A stretch of 64,000 nucleotides of DNA, taken from JACPRB01 sp964468745. Lineage in GTDB: Bacteria > Planctomycetota > MHYJ01 > JACPRB01. Both the position numbers and the translations under genes were made by a program. Every line of letters begins with the position of its first letter. The stretch's first letter is position 1. Below are positions 41,732 through 50,517 of the stretch, piece by piece. Below the pieces are notes generated by a model. The model saw only the letters and a program-made list of their open reading frames with translations. It had not been told where the DNA came from and ran no database searches. Location of the stretch: contig CAYXVY010000337.1 in NCBI GenBank assembly GCA_964468745.1, positions 1 through 64,000 on the forward strand. Direction: 5' to 3'.

Positions 41732-43567
41732 GTGCACGCGCTTACCGCCGCAATGCTGGCTCTCGTTCTCGCGCAGGACGATCTCTCCCGCAAGTGCGGG
41801 AGCGAAATCGAGTGGATGACGGACGAGGGCGATGCGGCGGCCGCCGCGCAGAAGAAGGGCTGTCCGATCCTCTGGTACGTTTTCACCGTCGCGAACTCGC
41901 CGATGGACCGCAAGGACGTGGTCGACGACTACATGAAGTGCGGACCGTGGATGATGCGCGACGTGGTCGATCTCGTGAAGCGGCGCTTCGTCGCGTTGCG
42001 CAAGGGGGGCAGCGGCGACCTCGCGAAGAAGTGCGGGGTGGCGCGACTCGAATTCGTCGAGCCCGGGATCGTGTTCCTGACGCCCGACCTGAAGCCGATT
42101 CATCGCATTGATCGCCTCTCGACGTTCCAGGAGGATTGGCTCGTCGATCTGCTTCGTGCGGTCCTCAAGAAGGCGGGCAGGGCCGAACCGTCCTTCGAGC
42201 AGCAGCTCAAGGAGGCAAAGTCTCCGATCGATCGCGCGCGTCTCCATCGTCGCATGCGCAAGCCGGACGACGCGTGGAAGGAGCTGGATGGAGCGGGCGA
42301 TTCCGCGGAGGCGAACATCGAGCGCGGCTGGCTCGCGCTGCGTCAGGGCGACGCGGGGAAGGCGGTCGAACACTTGAAGCTCGTCGACCGTGCCGAGGCC
42401 CAGTATCTGCAAGGCGCGGCGCTCTTCATGCTCAACAAGGATGATGAGGGCATGGATCTCTGGCGAAAGTGCGCGACGGATGCGATGAGCCCGTGGGCGT
42501 GGAAGGCAGCGGCGGAGCTGTCGGGAAGGGGTCCGTTCTATCGCTGCTTCGAAGAGATGGCGTGGGTGCCTGATGCGACGGAACTCGCCACGTCCAGCAC
42601 GCGCCCCCGCACGGCGAAGGAGATCGAGCTTGTCACGAAGCGCAGCGTTGCGTTGCTGCTCCGCACCCAGCGCGCGAATGGATCGTGGAACGACTCGAAT
42701 TATGAGTTCGGCGGCAAGGACAGCCTGCCGAACGTGTACATGGCCGGTACCGCGCTCGCAGTCGCGGCGCTTCATGCGTGGCGCGACATCGACGCGACTG
42801 GCATCGACGGCGCCATCGATCGCGCATGGGGATTCATGGTCGATGAGAAGAACATGGCGACGAATGACGAGGACGAGGTGATCTGGGGCTACGCGTATCG
42901 CCTCACGGCGTTCGCACGGCTCGCGGCCGACGCGAAGCGCAAGGATGACTGCGTCAAGAAGATGAACGAAATCGTCGGGCTGATCGAGAAACTGCAGAAG
43001 CGCACGGGCATCTGGCGGCACGAGTACGAGGCGCCATTCACGACGGCCACCGTGCTACACAGTCTCTGGGAGGCGAAGCAGGCGGGCGCGACCGTGGCGG
43101 ACGCGATGATGAAAAAGGGCGCCGACGCGCTCGCGAGCTGCCGCAACAAGAAAGGCGTGATCAGTTACGAGTATCCGGCGCAGGGTCACGTCGTCGAGCA
43201 GTCGGCGGGGCGGATGCCCATCTGCGAACTCGCGCTGCGCCTGTGCGGACAGTCCGACGAAGTGCGACTGCGAATGGCCGTGGAAAAGTCGTTCGAGCTG
43301 CACGGCCTCCTCGAACGCGTGCGGAAATACGACGACCACGCGGACCAGTACCAGAACGGGGGCTTCTTCTTCTGGTACGACATGGTCGGGCGCACCGAGG
43401 CCATCCGACGTCTGAAAGGGGAGCGTCCGAAGCTCCTGGAGAAGCAGAGGGATCTCGCACTCTCGATCACGGAGATTGACGGCTGCTTTGTAGATTCGCA
43501 CGAGCTCGGCAAGACGTACGGCACGGCGATGGGGCTGCTGACGCTCAAGCTGTGCGGCAAAGACTAA
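41732..43567 (+). CDS. exported thioredoxin-fold/alpha-toroid fusion protein
   Basis: 611 residues; GTG behind GGAGGACAG, with a TATAAT at 41658-41663. The signal peptide MHALTAAMLALVLAQ is followed by a thioredoxin-like domain (residues 20-140: KKGCPILWYVF, RRFVALRKG, GIVFLTPDLKPI). A TPR-like linker (150-270) leads to a prenyltransferase/squalene-cyclase-like alpha/alpha toroid of about 300 residues (AVALLLRTQRANGSWND, YMAGTALAVAALHAW). The cysteines do not form a CxxC, so the thioredoxin domain may be only structural. It is followed 45 bp later by a secreted protein with an in-frame TGA. Confidence 0.78.
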   Translation: MHALTAAMLALVLAQDDLSRKCGSEIEWMTDEGDAAAAAQKKGCPILWYVFTVANSPMDRKDVVDDYMKCGPWMMRDVVDLVKRRFVALRKGGSGDLAKKCGVARLEFVEPGIVFLTPDLKPIHRIDRLSTFQEDWLVDLLRAVLKKAGRAEPSFEQQLKEAKSPIDRARLHRRMRKPDDAWKELDGAGDSAEANIERGWLALRQGDAGKAVEHLKLVDRAEAQYLQGAALFMLNKDDEGMDLWRKCATDAMSPWAWKAAAELSGRGPFYRCFEEMAWVPDATELATSSTRPRTAKEIELVTKRSVALLLRTQRANGSWNDSNYEFGGKDSLPNVYMAGTALAVAALHAWRDIDATGIDGAIDRAWGFMVDEKNMATNDEDEVIWGYAYRLTAFARLAADAKRKDDCVKKMNEIVGLIEKLQKRTGIWRHEYEAPFTTATVLHSLWEAKQAGATVADAMMKKGADALASCRNKKGVISYEYPAQGHVVEQSAGRMPICELALRLCGQSDEVRLRMAVEKSFELHGLLERVRKYDDHADQYQNGGFFFWYDMVGRTEAIRRLKGERPKLLEKQRDLALSITEIDGCFVDSHELGKTYGTAMGLLTLKLCGKD

Positions 43568-43612
43568 TGAACTGCCGACCCGCGCCTTTATAGAGGGACG
43601 AGGACTGAGCTT

Positions 43613-44467
43613 ATGAAGACCGTGCTTGTTGCGTTCTCGCTGATTGCCGCGTTTGCCGTTCCCGCGTACGGGCAGTGATGCCCGCCGAGTGACGGCGGGA
43701 TCCCCGGCGGGGGTCCCGGTCTGATCGCGACGGGGAATTCGAATGAGTGGCTTCCCGGCGCGGGCGACAAGCAGACCAACAAGGTCGTCAACACAATCAA
43801 GATGCGGTACTACACCGCCGGCGACGTGGTCCCCACTACGCTGAAGGAGATGCTCAGGAAACTCCGTGGGGTCGAGAGCATCAAGAACGCGTCGGCCGAG
43901 CGGGCGATCCTGCTCGGATGGTCCAGGGAGTGCTCCGGACTCGCCGACCTCGAGAAGGCCGCCGGCGTGCAGGCCGTCATCATCAACCACGCGCACGTCG
44001 ACGTGCGGTTCAAGGCGACCAAGGACACCAACCTCAGGAAGCTCCAGGAGGAGATGGCAAGAGTCCCCGGCGTATTCGGCATCAAGTGGTGGGAAGGGGG
44101 GGCGTACCTCCACTCGAATCTCGACGGCCTGTCTGTGGACGCGATCTACGCGATCGCGAAGGAATGTAATTTCACGGCTACGGTTCACAATCTCCACGAG
44201 ACGACGGTCACGATCCCGCTCGACGACGATAAGACGCAGATGATCGCGGAGAACGCCCCGTTCGTCGCGGAACAGCTGCTCGAAGTGTGGTCTCGCGAAA
44301 AGGCGTGGAAGTTCAAGAACGTTCTCGAACGCCGCAAGACGGTGCTCGTGGCTCGTATCCGCGAGGGGAAAATCTCGATCCTCTCGCGAGAGCTGCTGAC
44401 GACGAGCGACGTCGAGAAGGATGCCAAGGCCGCCGGCGTGACGATCGGAGAAGTCACGAAGCCCTGA
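43613..44467 (+). CDS. exported protein with in-frame TGA at codon 22 (possible selenoprotein)
   Basis: Reading through TGA at 43676-43678 gives 284 residues. The signal peptide MKTVLVAFSLIAAFAVPAYG is followed by Q, the TGA codon, then CPPSDGG and a Gly-rich linker. After that comes a domain with two similar beta-alpha-beta halves (TTLKEMLRKLRGVESI, NLRKLQEEMARVPGVFGI) reminiscent of ferredoxin-like heavy-metal-associated folds without their CxxC. The frame between TGA and the next ATG at 43802 stays open and in phase, and the downstream ORF alone would have no signal peptide. This argues for recoding, or else a nonsense mutation. A 10-bp hairpin with a GGC loop follows 27 nt after the TGA. 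The start is set by GAGG upstream. Confidence 0.7.
43696..43718 (+). promoter_or_regulatory. Candidate SECIS hairpin after the TGA at 43676
   Basis: A ten-pair stem, CGGGATCCCC with GGGGGTCCCG (one U-G), closes a GGC loop whose first base is 28 nt after the TGA. The spacing and the G-first loop fit the loose bacterial SECIS model. GC-rich DNA makes such hairpins frequent, so this is only supportive. Confidence 0.4.
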
Positions 44468-44541
44468 CCGCTACTTGCCGCTACAGGACAGCATCTCGAG
44501 CTTCTCCCTGGGCGTCGAGGTGGCGCGCGATGGTCAACGCT

Positions 44542-44570
44542 TTGTCGTCCGGCGGTCCGGTTGCTACGAT
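44542..44570 (+). promoter_or_regulatory. Leaderless promoter of the carboxylase operon
   Basis: TTGTCG at 44542-44547, 17-bp spacer, TACGAT at 44565-44570. The expected start site falls on or next to the ATG at 44579, so the mRNA should have no 5' leader and no ribosome site is seen. Confidence 0.7.
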
Positions 44571-44578
44571 CTGACCGA

Positions 44579-46186
44579 ATGGACACCCTGCGGAGTCGCG
44601 TCAGTGCGTCGTCCCCGGAATTTCAGGCGTCAGCGGCGCATCATCGCAAGCTTGCGGAAATGCTCCGGGAGCGCGTCGGGAAGGCGCGCGCGGGAGGTCC
44701 GGCATCGGCCGTGGAGACGCAGCGGAAGCGCGGGAAGCTCCTCGTGCGCGAGCGAATCGAGCGTTTGCTCGATCCCGAGACGCCGTTCCTCGAGCTTTCG
44801 GCGCTCGCGGCCTGGGGACGTCATGACGGAGAGGCGCCCGGAGCGGGCGTGGTCACGGGGATCGGTCGCGTTTCGGGCCGCGAAGTGCTGATCGTCGCGA
44901 ACGATCCGACCGTGAAGGGGGGCACGTACTTCCCCGAGACAATCAAGAAGCACATCCGCGCGCAGGAAGTGGCGATGGATAACCGTCTGCCGTGCGTCTA
45001 TCTCGTCGACAGCGGTGGCGTGTTCCTGCCGCTCCAAGCAGAGGTGTTTCCGGACAAGGAGCACTTCGGCCGCATCTTCTACAACCAGGCGGTGATGAGC
45101 GCCGCGCGCATTCCGCAGGTGTCGGTCGTGCTCGGCATGTGCACCGCCGGCGGAGCCTACGTGCCGGCGATGTCGGACGAGAACGTCATCGTGAAGGGCG
45201 CGGGGACGATCTATCTCGGCGGGCCGCCGCTTGTGAAGGCCGCGACCGGCGAGGAAGTCACGGCCGAGGAACTTGGCGGCGGCGAGATGCACTCGCGCGT
45301 CTCCGGCGTCACGGATCATCTGGCCGAGAGCGAGGAGCACGCGCTGCGGATCGCGCGCGATATCGTGGCGAACCTCAACATCGTCAAGCGCATCGATCTA
45401 GAGCTCGTGCCGCCGGAGGAACCCGCGTACCCCGGCGAGGAACTCTATGGCGTGCTTCCGACGGAGACTCGGCACCCCTACGACGTACGCGAAGTGATCG
45501 CCAGGCTTGTCGACGGCAGCCGATTTCACGAGTTCAAGGCGAACTACGGTACCACGCTGGTCACCGGGTTTGCGCGCTGGTGGGGATACCCGGTCGGCAT
45601 CGTCGCCAACAACGGTGTCCTCTTCAGCCAGAGTGCGCAAAAGGGGGCTCATTTCGTCTCCCTGTGCTCGCAACGCCGCACGCCGCTGATCTTTCTCCAG
45701 AACATCACCGGATTCATGGTCGGCAAGCGGTACGAAGAGGGCGGGATCACGAAGGATGGAGCGAAGATGGTGCAGGCGGTCGCAACCGCCGCGGTGCCGC
45801 GCATCACGGTCATCATCGGCGCGTCGCACGGAGCGGGGAACTACGCGATGTGCGGTCGCGGGTATCGCCCGCGATTTCTCTTCACGTGGCCGAACGCGCG
45901 CATCAGTGTCATGGGCGCGGAACAGGCGGCGAGCGTGCTCGTCCAGATAAAGCGCGAACAGCTCGCCCGCGAGGGAAAGCAACTTTCGGCCGAGGAGGCG
46001 AAGAAGATCGCGGATCCCGTGCTTGAGAAATACGAGCGCGAAGGCGATCCGTACTTCGGGTCGGGCCAGCTGTGGGACGACGGCATCATCGATCCGGCGG
46101 AGACGCGGAAGATCGTGGCGCTCGCCCTGTCGGCGAGCCTCAACGCGCCCGTGGAGAATTCGATGGCCCCTGTTTACCGGATGTGA
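44579..46186 (+). CDS. liuB: methylcrotonyl-CoA carboxylase carboxyltransferase subunit
   Basis: 535 residues. It transfers carboxyl from biotin to 3-methylcrotonyl-CoA, the fourth step of leucine breakdown. Family blocks: RERIERLLDPETPFLELSALA, VKGGTYFPETIKKHIRAQEVA, YLVDSGGVFLPLQAEVFPD, VLGMCTAGGAYVPAMSDE and IGASHGAGNYAMCGRGY. The LFTWPNARISVMG block matches the MCC type better than the propionyl-CoA type. The operon continues with enoyl-CoA hydratase, biotin carboxylase and carrier protein. Expression would start from the leaderless promoter upstream. Confidence 0.93.
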   Translation: MDTLRSRVSASSPEFQASAAHHRKLAEMLRERVGKARAGGPASAVETQRKRGKLLVRERIERLLDPETPFLELSALAAWGRHDGEAPGAGVVTGIGRVSGREVLIVANDPTVKGGTYFPETIKKHIRAQEVAMDNRLPCVYLVDSGGVFLPLQAEVFPDKEHFGRIFYNQAVMSAARIPQVSVVLGMCTAGGAYVPAMSDENVIVKGAGTIYLGGPPLVKAATGEEVTAEELGGGEMHSRVSGVTDHLAESEEHALRIARDIVANLNIVKRIDLELVPPEEPAYPGEELYGVLPTETRHPYDVREVIARLVDGSRFHEFKANYGTTLVTGFARWWGYPVGIVANNGVLFSQSAQKGAHFVSLCSQRRTPLIFLQNITGFMVGKRYEEGGITKDGAKMVQAVATAAVPRITVIIGASHGAGNYAMCGRGYRPRFLFTWPNARISVMGAEQAASVLVQIKREQLAREGKQLSAEEAKKIADPVLEKYEREGDPYFGSGQLWDDGIIDPAETRKIVALALSASLNAPVENSMAPVYRM

Positions 46187-46187
46187 C

Positions 46188-46958
46188 ATGGAGACGATCA
46201 AGGTCGAAACGAGCGGACCCGTCGCGCGCGTCACGCTGAACCGTCCCGACGTGAAGAATGCGTTCAACGAGGTCGTCATAAAGGAACTGCGCGACACGTT
46301 CGTTGGAATGCCGGAGGCGGTGCGCGTCGTCGTGCTCACGGGGGCAGGCGATGTCTTCTGCGCGGGCGCCGACATCAACTGGATGAAGAAGTCGAAGTCG
46401 TACACCGAGGACCAGAACGCGGCGGACGCGGCGGCGATGAGCGGCATGTTCCGCGCGATCGACGAGAGTCCTCGCGCGGTGATCGGCCGCATCAACGGTG
46501 TCGCGCTCGGCGGGGGAACCGGATTGACGGCGGTCTGCGACATGGCCGTCGCGGTGGAAGGGGCGCAATTCGGATTCACCGAGGCACGGCTCGGGATCGT
46601 CCCCGCCGTGATTTCGGCGTACGTGCTGCCGAAGGTCGATGAATCCGCGGCGCGACGCTATTTCCTGACGGGTGAGCGTTTCGGTGCAGACGAGGCGAAG
46701 CGCATCGGACTCGTGCACGAGGTGGTGAAGCCTGAAGCGCTCGATGCAAAGGTGGACGAACTTGTGAAGGCCGTGCTCTCGTGCGGACCGAAGGCGGTCG
46801 GCATCGCGAAGCGGCTCATTCATGACGAGCGGCACATGTCGCGTGACGAGGCCGTCGCTTACACCGTGAAGACGATCTCGCGTGTCCGCGTGACGCCAGA
46901 GGCGCAGGAGGGGCTGGGCGCGTTCCTCGACAAGCGGAAACCCACTTGGGCTCAATGA
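46188..46958 (+). CDS. liuC: enoyl-CoA hydratase/isomerase, probably methylglutaconyl-CoA hydratase
   Basis: 256 residues, crotonase fold. VARVTLNRPDVKNAFNE, the oxyanion-hole VFCAGADINWMKK, and GGGTGLTAVCDMAVAVEGAQFGFTEARLGIVP with both catalytic Glu positions are present. It is sandwiched between carboxylase subunits, which points to hydration of 3-methylglutaconyl-CoA to HMG-CoA. The start is 1 bp after the preceding stop (TGACATG), and the stop overlaps the biotin carboxylase start. Confidence 0.9.
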   Translation: METIKVETSGPVARVTLNRPDVKNAFNEVVIKELRDTFVGMPEAVRVVVLTGAGDVFCAGADINWMKKSKSYTEDQNAADAAAMSGMFRAIDESPRAVIGRINGVALGGGTGLTAVCDMAVAVEGAQFGFTEARLGIVPAVISAYVLPKVDESAARRYFLTGERFGADEAKRIGLVHEVVKPEALDAKVDELVKAVLSCGPKAVGIAKRLIHDERHMSRDEAVAYTVKTISRVRVTPEAQEGLGAFLDKRKPTWAQ

Positions 46959-48379
46959 AGGTACTGGTCGCGAACCGGGGCGAGATCGCATGCCGCATCC
47001 TGCGCACGCTCCGCGAGATGGAAATCCCCTCCGTCGCCGTGTACAGCGACGTCGACAAGGACGCGCCGCACGTGGAGCTCGCCGATGATGCTGTCGGACT
47101 CGGTGCGACAGACGGCTATCTCAAGCACGAACTTGTCATCGACGCAGCTAGAAGGACTCATTCGACGGCGATTCACCCGGGCTACGGATTCCTATCGCAG
47201 AGCGCGCCGTTCGCACGTGCTTGCCGCGATGCCGGGCTCATGTTCATCGGGCCGTCGCCCGAGTCCATGATTGCGCTCGGCGACAAGCGGGGCTCGCGAA
47301 AGACCGCGGAGGATCTTGGCGTGCCCGTCGTGCCGGGCGTGCGCGAATGCGACACGCTGGAATTGTGCAGGGCGGCCGGCGATACGATTGGGTACCCGAT
47401 CCTCATCAAGGCGGCCGGCGGCGGAGGAGGGAAGGGGATGCGGCTCGTGAATTCGGCCGCCGAGTTGACGGACGCGTTCGAGGGCGCGAAGCGGGAGGCG
47501 CAAGCGTCGTTCGCGGATGACCGGCTCATCGTCGAGAAATATGTGGCGCCGGCGCGTCATGTCGAAGTGCAGATCATCGGCGACGGGACAGATGCAGTCG
47601 CGCTTGGCGACCGCGAGTGCAGCCTGCAGCGCCGCTACCAAAAGGTCATCGAGGAGGGTCCGTCGAGCGGAATCACCGAGAAGACGCGGCAGGGACTATT
47701 CCAGTCCGCGGTGAAGCTCGCGCGCGCGACGAAGTACGCAAATGCCGGGACCGTCGAGTTTCTCGTCGGTCCGGACGGTTCGCACTACTTCCTGGAGGTC
47801 AACACGCGCCTTCAGGTCGAGCATCCCGTGACGGAGATGTTGACGGGGCTCGATATCGTGCGCGCGCAGATCGAAATCGCGCGAGGCGGAAAGCTCCCTG
47901 CGTACGTGCCGCCGCGGGGTCACGCGATCGAGGCGCGGCTCAACGCGGAGGATCCGTACAACAGGTTCCTGCCTCAGTCCGGAAACGTGCTCGCGCTCGA
48001 GTGGCCGCAGATGCCGGGGGTGCGCGTGGACGCGGGAATCGTCCCGGGGTTCGAGGTGCGCCCGTTCTACGATCCGCTGCTCGCGAAGATCATCGCGCTG
48101 GCGTCGACGCGCGAGGGGGCCCGGCGACGTCTCATCGAGGCCCTTAGGGGGACGACGCTGCTGGGCGTCACGACCAATCAGCCCTTCCTGATCCAGCTCC
48201 TCGAGAGCGAGTTCTTCAGGAAGGGCGAGACGTTCACATCGACGCTTGAGTCCGTCGAGTGGATGGAGCCTCCGGTACCCGAGCACGTTGTTGCAGCGGC
48301 GCGAAGGGTGCTGGCCACGCGCGTCGACGTGAAGAGCGGGGGCGCGGGCGATCGATGGTCGCCCTGGAGCACACGATGA
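46955..48379 (+). CDS. biotin carboxylase subunit (methylcrotonyl-CoA carboxylase)
   Basis: 474 residues. It carboxylates biotin with bicarbonate and ATP. KVLVANRGEIACRILRT, HPGYGFLSQ, the ATP-grasp ILIKAAGGGGGKGMR, EKYVAPARHVEVQI, LEVNTRLQVEHPVTE and RLNAEDPYNRFLP are all present. It stops at the end of the BC domain; the BT and biotin-carrier part that is normally fused in LiuD-type subunits is absent and instead a separate carrier gene follows with ATGA overlap. Confidence 0.93.
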   Translation: MKVLVANRGEIACRILRTLREMEIPSVAVYSDVDKDAPHVELADDAVGLGATDGYLKHELVIDAARRTHSTAIHPGYGFLSQSAPFARACRDAGLMFIGPSPESMIALGDKRGSRKTAEDLGVPVVPGVRECDTLELCRAAGDTIGYPILIKAAGGGGGKGMRLVNSAAELTDAFEGAKREAQASFADDRLIVEKYVAPARHVEVQIIGDGTDAVALGDRECSLQRRYQKVIEEGPSSGITEKTRQGLFQSAVKLARATKYANAGTVEFLVGPDGSHYFLEVNTRLQVEHPVTEMLTGLDIVRAQIEIARGGKLPAYVPPRGHAIEARLNAEDPYNRFLPQSGNVLALEWPQMPGVRVDAGIVPGFEVRPFYDPLLAKIIALASTREGARRRLIEALRGTTLLGVTTNQPFLIQLLESEFFRKGETFTSTLESVEWMEPPVPEHVVAAARRVLATRVDVKSGGAGDRWSPWSTR

Positions 48380-48705
48380 AACTCAGGATCGTCCGGACGG
48401 CGACCGGCGTCTGGGTCGGTTGGTCGGGTCGCGCGAAATTCTTCGGTGCGGAGCGAACCGTGGCCGCTGCATCCGCCGCAGGTCATGACGAGGTGCGCGC
48501 GCCCATGACGGGCAAGGTCGTGAAGCTCAACGTCGCCGTCGGCGCGAAGGTGAAGGCGAACGACGTGGTCGCCATCATGGAAGCGATGAAGATGGAGTAT
48601 CGTCTCGCCGCACCGCACTCGGGTACGGTCGACGGCGTGACCTGCAAGGAAGGCGAGCTGGTCGATCTCGGGAAGCCGCTCGTTTCGATCAAGCCCGACG
48701 GCTAG
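48376..48705 (+). CDS. separate biotin carboxyl carrier protein
   Basis: 109 residues. The biotinyl domain shows VRAPMTGKVVKLNVAVGAKVKAND and the biotinylated lysine K72 in IMEAMKMEY. The N-terminal 35 residues (RTATGVWVGWSGRAKFF) are a short docking segment. The start is fixed by the overlap with the preceding stop (ATGA). As a free carrier it would shuttle biotin between the BC and carboxyltransferase subunits of this operon. The last bases overlap a convergent gene. Confidence 0.93.
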   Translation: MKLRIVRTATGVWVGWSGRAKFFGAERTVAAASAAGHDEVRAPMTGKVVKLNVAVGAKVKANDVVAIMEAMKMEYRLAAPHSGTVDGVTCKEGELVDLGKPLVSIKPDG

Positions 48706-49145
48706 ACCATCCGGCGAAGCTCGACGAGAGCGCCGGCCACGCGTTTCACGTACCAGTCGGCGCCGAGAAAGCGGACGACGCCGCCGGGTGCGAGATCGGA
48801 CCGTTCGCGGCTGAGTTGCACGAGGAAGGTGTCCTTGGAGACGGCGCGCTGAGCGACGATGTCCGCGGCGGCCAAGTCATCCTTCACAGGACGGCCCGCG
48901 GCAAGTTCGTACATCCGCCGGAAGCCGCTGTCGGTGAATCCGCGGTGGGTGCGCTTGAGTTCGGGCAGCGCCTGATCGGCAGCGATTCCGTCGTCGTGCA
49001 TCTTCCTCGCCGTCGCGATGACCTTCTTCATCAGCTCCTTCGTGTAGCTGATGCCGACCATCGTCATGCTCTCGCGCGGCATGCGGAGTTCGCGAGTATC
49101 GCCGAGTTTCTGCGTGCGGCGCGTCTCGTCAGCCATCGCCGACAT
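48702..49145 (-). CDS. uncharacterised helical protein next to rpiB
   Basis: 147 residues, no signal peptide. A helical N-terminal half (MPRESMTMVGISYTKELMKKVIATARKMHDDG) is followed by a beta-like C-terminal half (DTFLVQLSRERSDLAPGGVVRFLGADWYVKRVAG). The family is not recognised. It may start nine bases later at MADETRR. The start overlaps the rpiB stop by one base (TAATG), so translation is coupled and a role near pentose phosphate metabolism is possible. Confidence 0.65.
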   Translation of the reverse strand: MSAMADETRRTQKLGDTRELRMPRESMTMVGISYTKELMKKVIATARKMHDDGIAADQALPELKRTHRGFTDSGFRRMYELAAGRPVKDDLAAADIVAQRAVSKDTFLVQLSRERSDLAPGGVVRFLGADWYVKRVAGALVELRRMV

Positions 49146-49597
49146 TAAGGCACGGCCGTTGGCGGAAGTCCACCATCGACCATGCGGATGCGCCGCTCGT
49201 GACGCCCGCCCTCAAATGGAGTCGCGAGCCAGATGCGCACGATCTCGAGCGCCGTGTTGATCGACATCATGCGCTGCCCAAGCGAAAGGACGTTTGCGTC
49301 GTTGTGCGCGCGTGCGAGCCGCGCCGATTCCGCATTCCAGCAAAGCGCGCATCTCACGCCCTTCACGCGATTGGCGACGATCGCCTCGCCGTTCCCGGAT
49401 CCGCCCAGGACAATGCCTCGCTCGTGGTCGCCGCGCGCGACGGATTCCGCGACAGGGCGGATGAAGAGCGGGTAGTCCACGGGCTCGGCGGAGCTTGTCC
49501 CGAAATCGCGAACGTCGTGCCCCTCACGCGCGAGAAACTCGATAAGGCGCTGTTTGTAATCGTATCCGGCGTGATCGGAACCGATGGCGAGCTTCAC
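49145..49597 (-). CDS. rpiB: ribose 5-phosphate isomerase B
   Basis: 150 residues. It interconverts ribose and ribulose 5-phosphates. The start GTG at 49597 gives the exact N-terminus KLAIGSDHAGYDYKQRL. The anion-hole GGSGNGEAIVANRVKGVRCALC contains the catalytic Cys region, and ARAHNDANVLSLGQRM is the second signature. A TACAAT element lies six bases before the GTG, implying a leaderless transcript. It is divergent from the HMG-CoA lyase gene. Confidence 0.95.
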   Translation of the reverse strand: MKLAIGSDHAGYDYKQRLIEFLAREGHDVRDFGTSSAEPVDYPLFIRPVAESVARGDHERGIVLGGSGNGEAIVANRVKGVRCALCWNAESARLARAHNDANVLSLGQRMMSINTALEIVRIWLATPFEGGRHERRIRMVDGGLPPTAVP

Positions 49598-49603
49598 CCG
49601 CGG

Positions 49604-49652
49604 ATTGTAGCGCGCGATTCGCTTGCGCACAGCACGGCCTCGATTCCACAAT
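49604..49652. promoter_or_regulatory. Divergent leaderless promoters of rpiB and the HMG-CoA lyase gene
   Basis: Minus strand: TACAAT at 49604-49609, six bases before the rpiB GTG. Plus strand: TTGCGC at 49623-49628, 18-bp spacer, CACAAT at 49647-49652, seven bases before the ATG at 49660. The start codons are only 62 bp apart, so the promoters share the space between them. Confidence 0.6.
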
Positions 49653-49659
49653 CTGCCGC

Positions 49660-50508
49660 ATGATCCGGATCGTCGAAGTGGGCCCTCGCGACGGACTGCA
49701 GAACGAGCAGACGACGATTCCGACCGACGCGAAGGTGGCGTACATCGACGCGCTCTCGTCCTCGGGAGTCTCGGAGATCGAGGCGAGCGCATTCGTGTCG
49801 CCGAAGTGGATCCCGCAGCTGTCCGACGCTTCCGAAGTGTTCAAGCGGATCGTCCGCAACCCGAAGGTGGTCTACTCGGCACTCGTACCCAACATGCAGG
49901 GGCTGGACCGTGCCGTTGAGGCGAAGGTGGACAAGGTCTCGGTGTTCACGGCCGCGAGCGAGACGTTCAATCGGAAGAACATCAATGCGTCGATCGCGGA
50001 GTCGATCGAGCGGTTCGCGCCCGTCCTTCAGCGCTCGAAGCAGCTCAAGTTGCCGGTGCGGGGCTACGTTTCGACGTGCTTCTGGTGCCCCTACGAAGGG
50101 AAGATCGAGGCGCAGAAGGCGATCGACGTCGTCATGAAGCTGATCGATCTGGGCGTCGACGAGGTGTCGATCGGCGACACCATCGGCAAGGCGGACGCGA
50201 ACGAAGTGCGCGATTTCGTGCAGCTGCTCGTGCCGCGGGTGCCGGTCGGAAAAGTCGCGATGCACTTCCATGACACCTACAAACACGCGCACGAGAACGC
50301 ACTGCTCTCGTGGCGCTTCGGCATCACGACTTTCGACTCGAGCGCGGGGGGGATCGGCGGATGCCCGTATGCGCCCGGCGCTTCGGGCAACGTGGCGACC
50401 GAGTCGCTCGTCTGGACGCTGCGGGAGGCCGGCGCGGCGGTGGGCGTGAATCTCGAAGCGATCGCGAAGGCCCGCGCGATCATTGCCCCGGCCCTCGGGC
50501 GAATCTAA
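49660..50508 (+). CDS. mvaB: hydroxymethylglutaryl-CoA lyase
   Basis: 282 residues. It splits HMG-CoA to acetyl-CoA and acetoacetate, the last step of leucine breakdown. VEVGPRDGLQNE with the metal-binding Asp and Arg, VFTAASETFNRKNIN, STCFWCPYEGKI, MHFHDTYKHAHENAL with the His ligands and the loop GIGGCPYAPGASGNVATE with the catalytic Cys are intact. It is on the same strand as the carboxylase operon but separated by the convergent pair 48702-49597. Confidence 0.95.
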   Translation: MIRIVEVGPRDGLQNEQTTIPTDAKVAYIDALSSSGVSEIEASAFVSPKWIPQLSDASEVFKRIVRNPKVVYSALVPNMQGLDRAVEAKVDKVSVFTAASETFNRKNINASIAESIERFAPVLQRSKQLKLPVRGYVSTCFWCPYEGKIEAQKAIDVVMKLIDLGVDEVSIGDTIGKADANEVRDFVQLLVPRVPVGKVAMHFHDTYKHAHENALLSWRFGITTFDSSAGGIGGCPYAPGASGNVATESLVWTLREAGAAVGVNLEAIAKARAIIAPALGRI

Positions 50509-50517
50509 CATCGCGGC

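Noticed and set aside
43676..43700. Small hairpin CCCGCC/GGCGGG starting 2 nt after the TGA at 43676
   Set aside because: It is too close to the TGA for a bacterial SECIS; the larger hairpin at 43696-43718 fits better.
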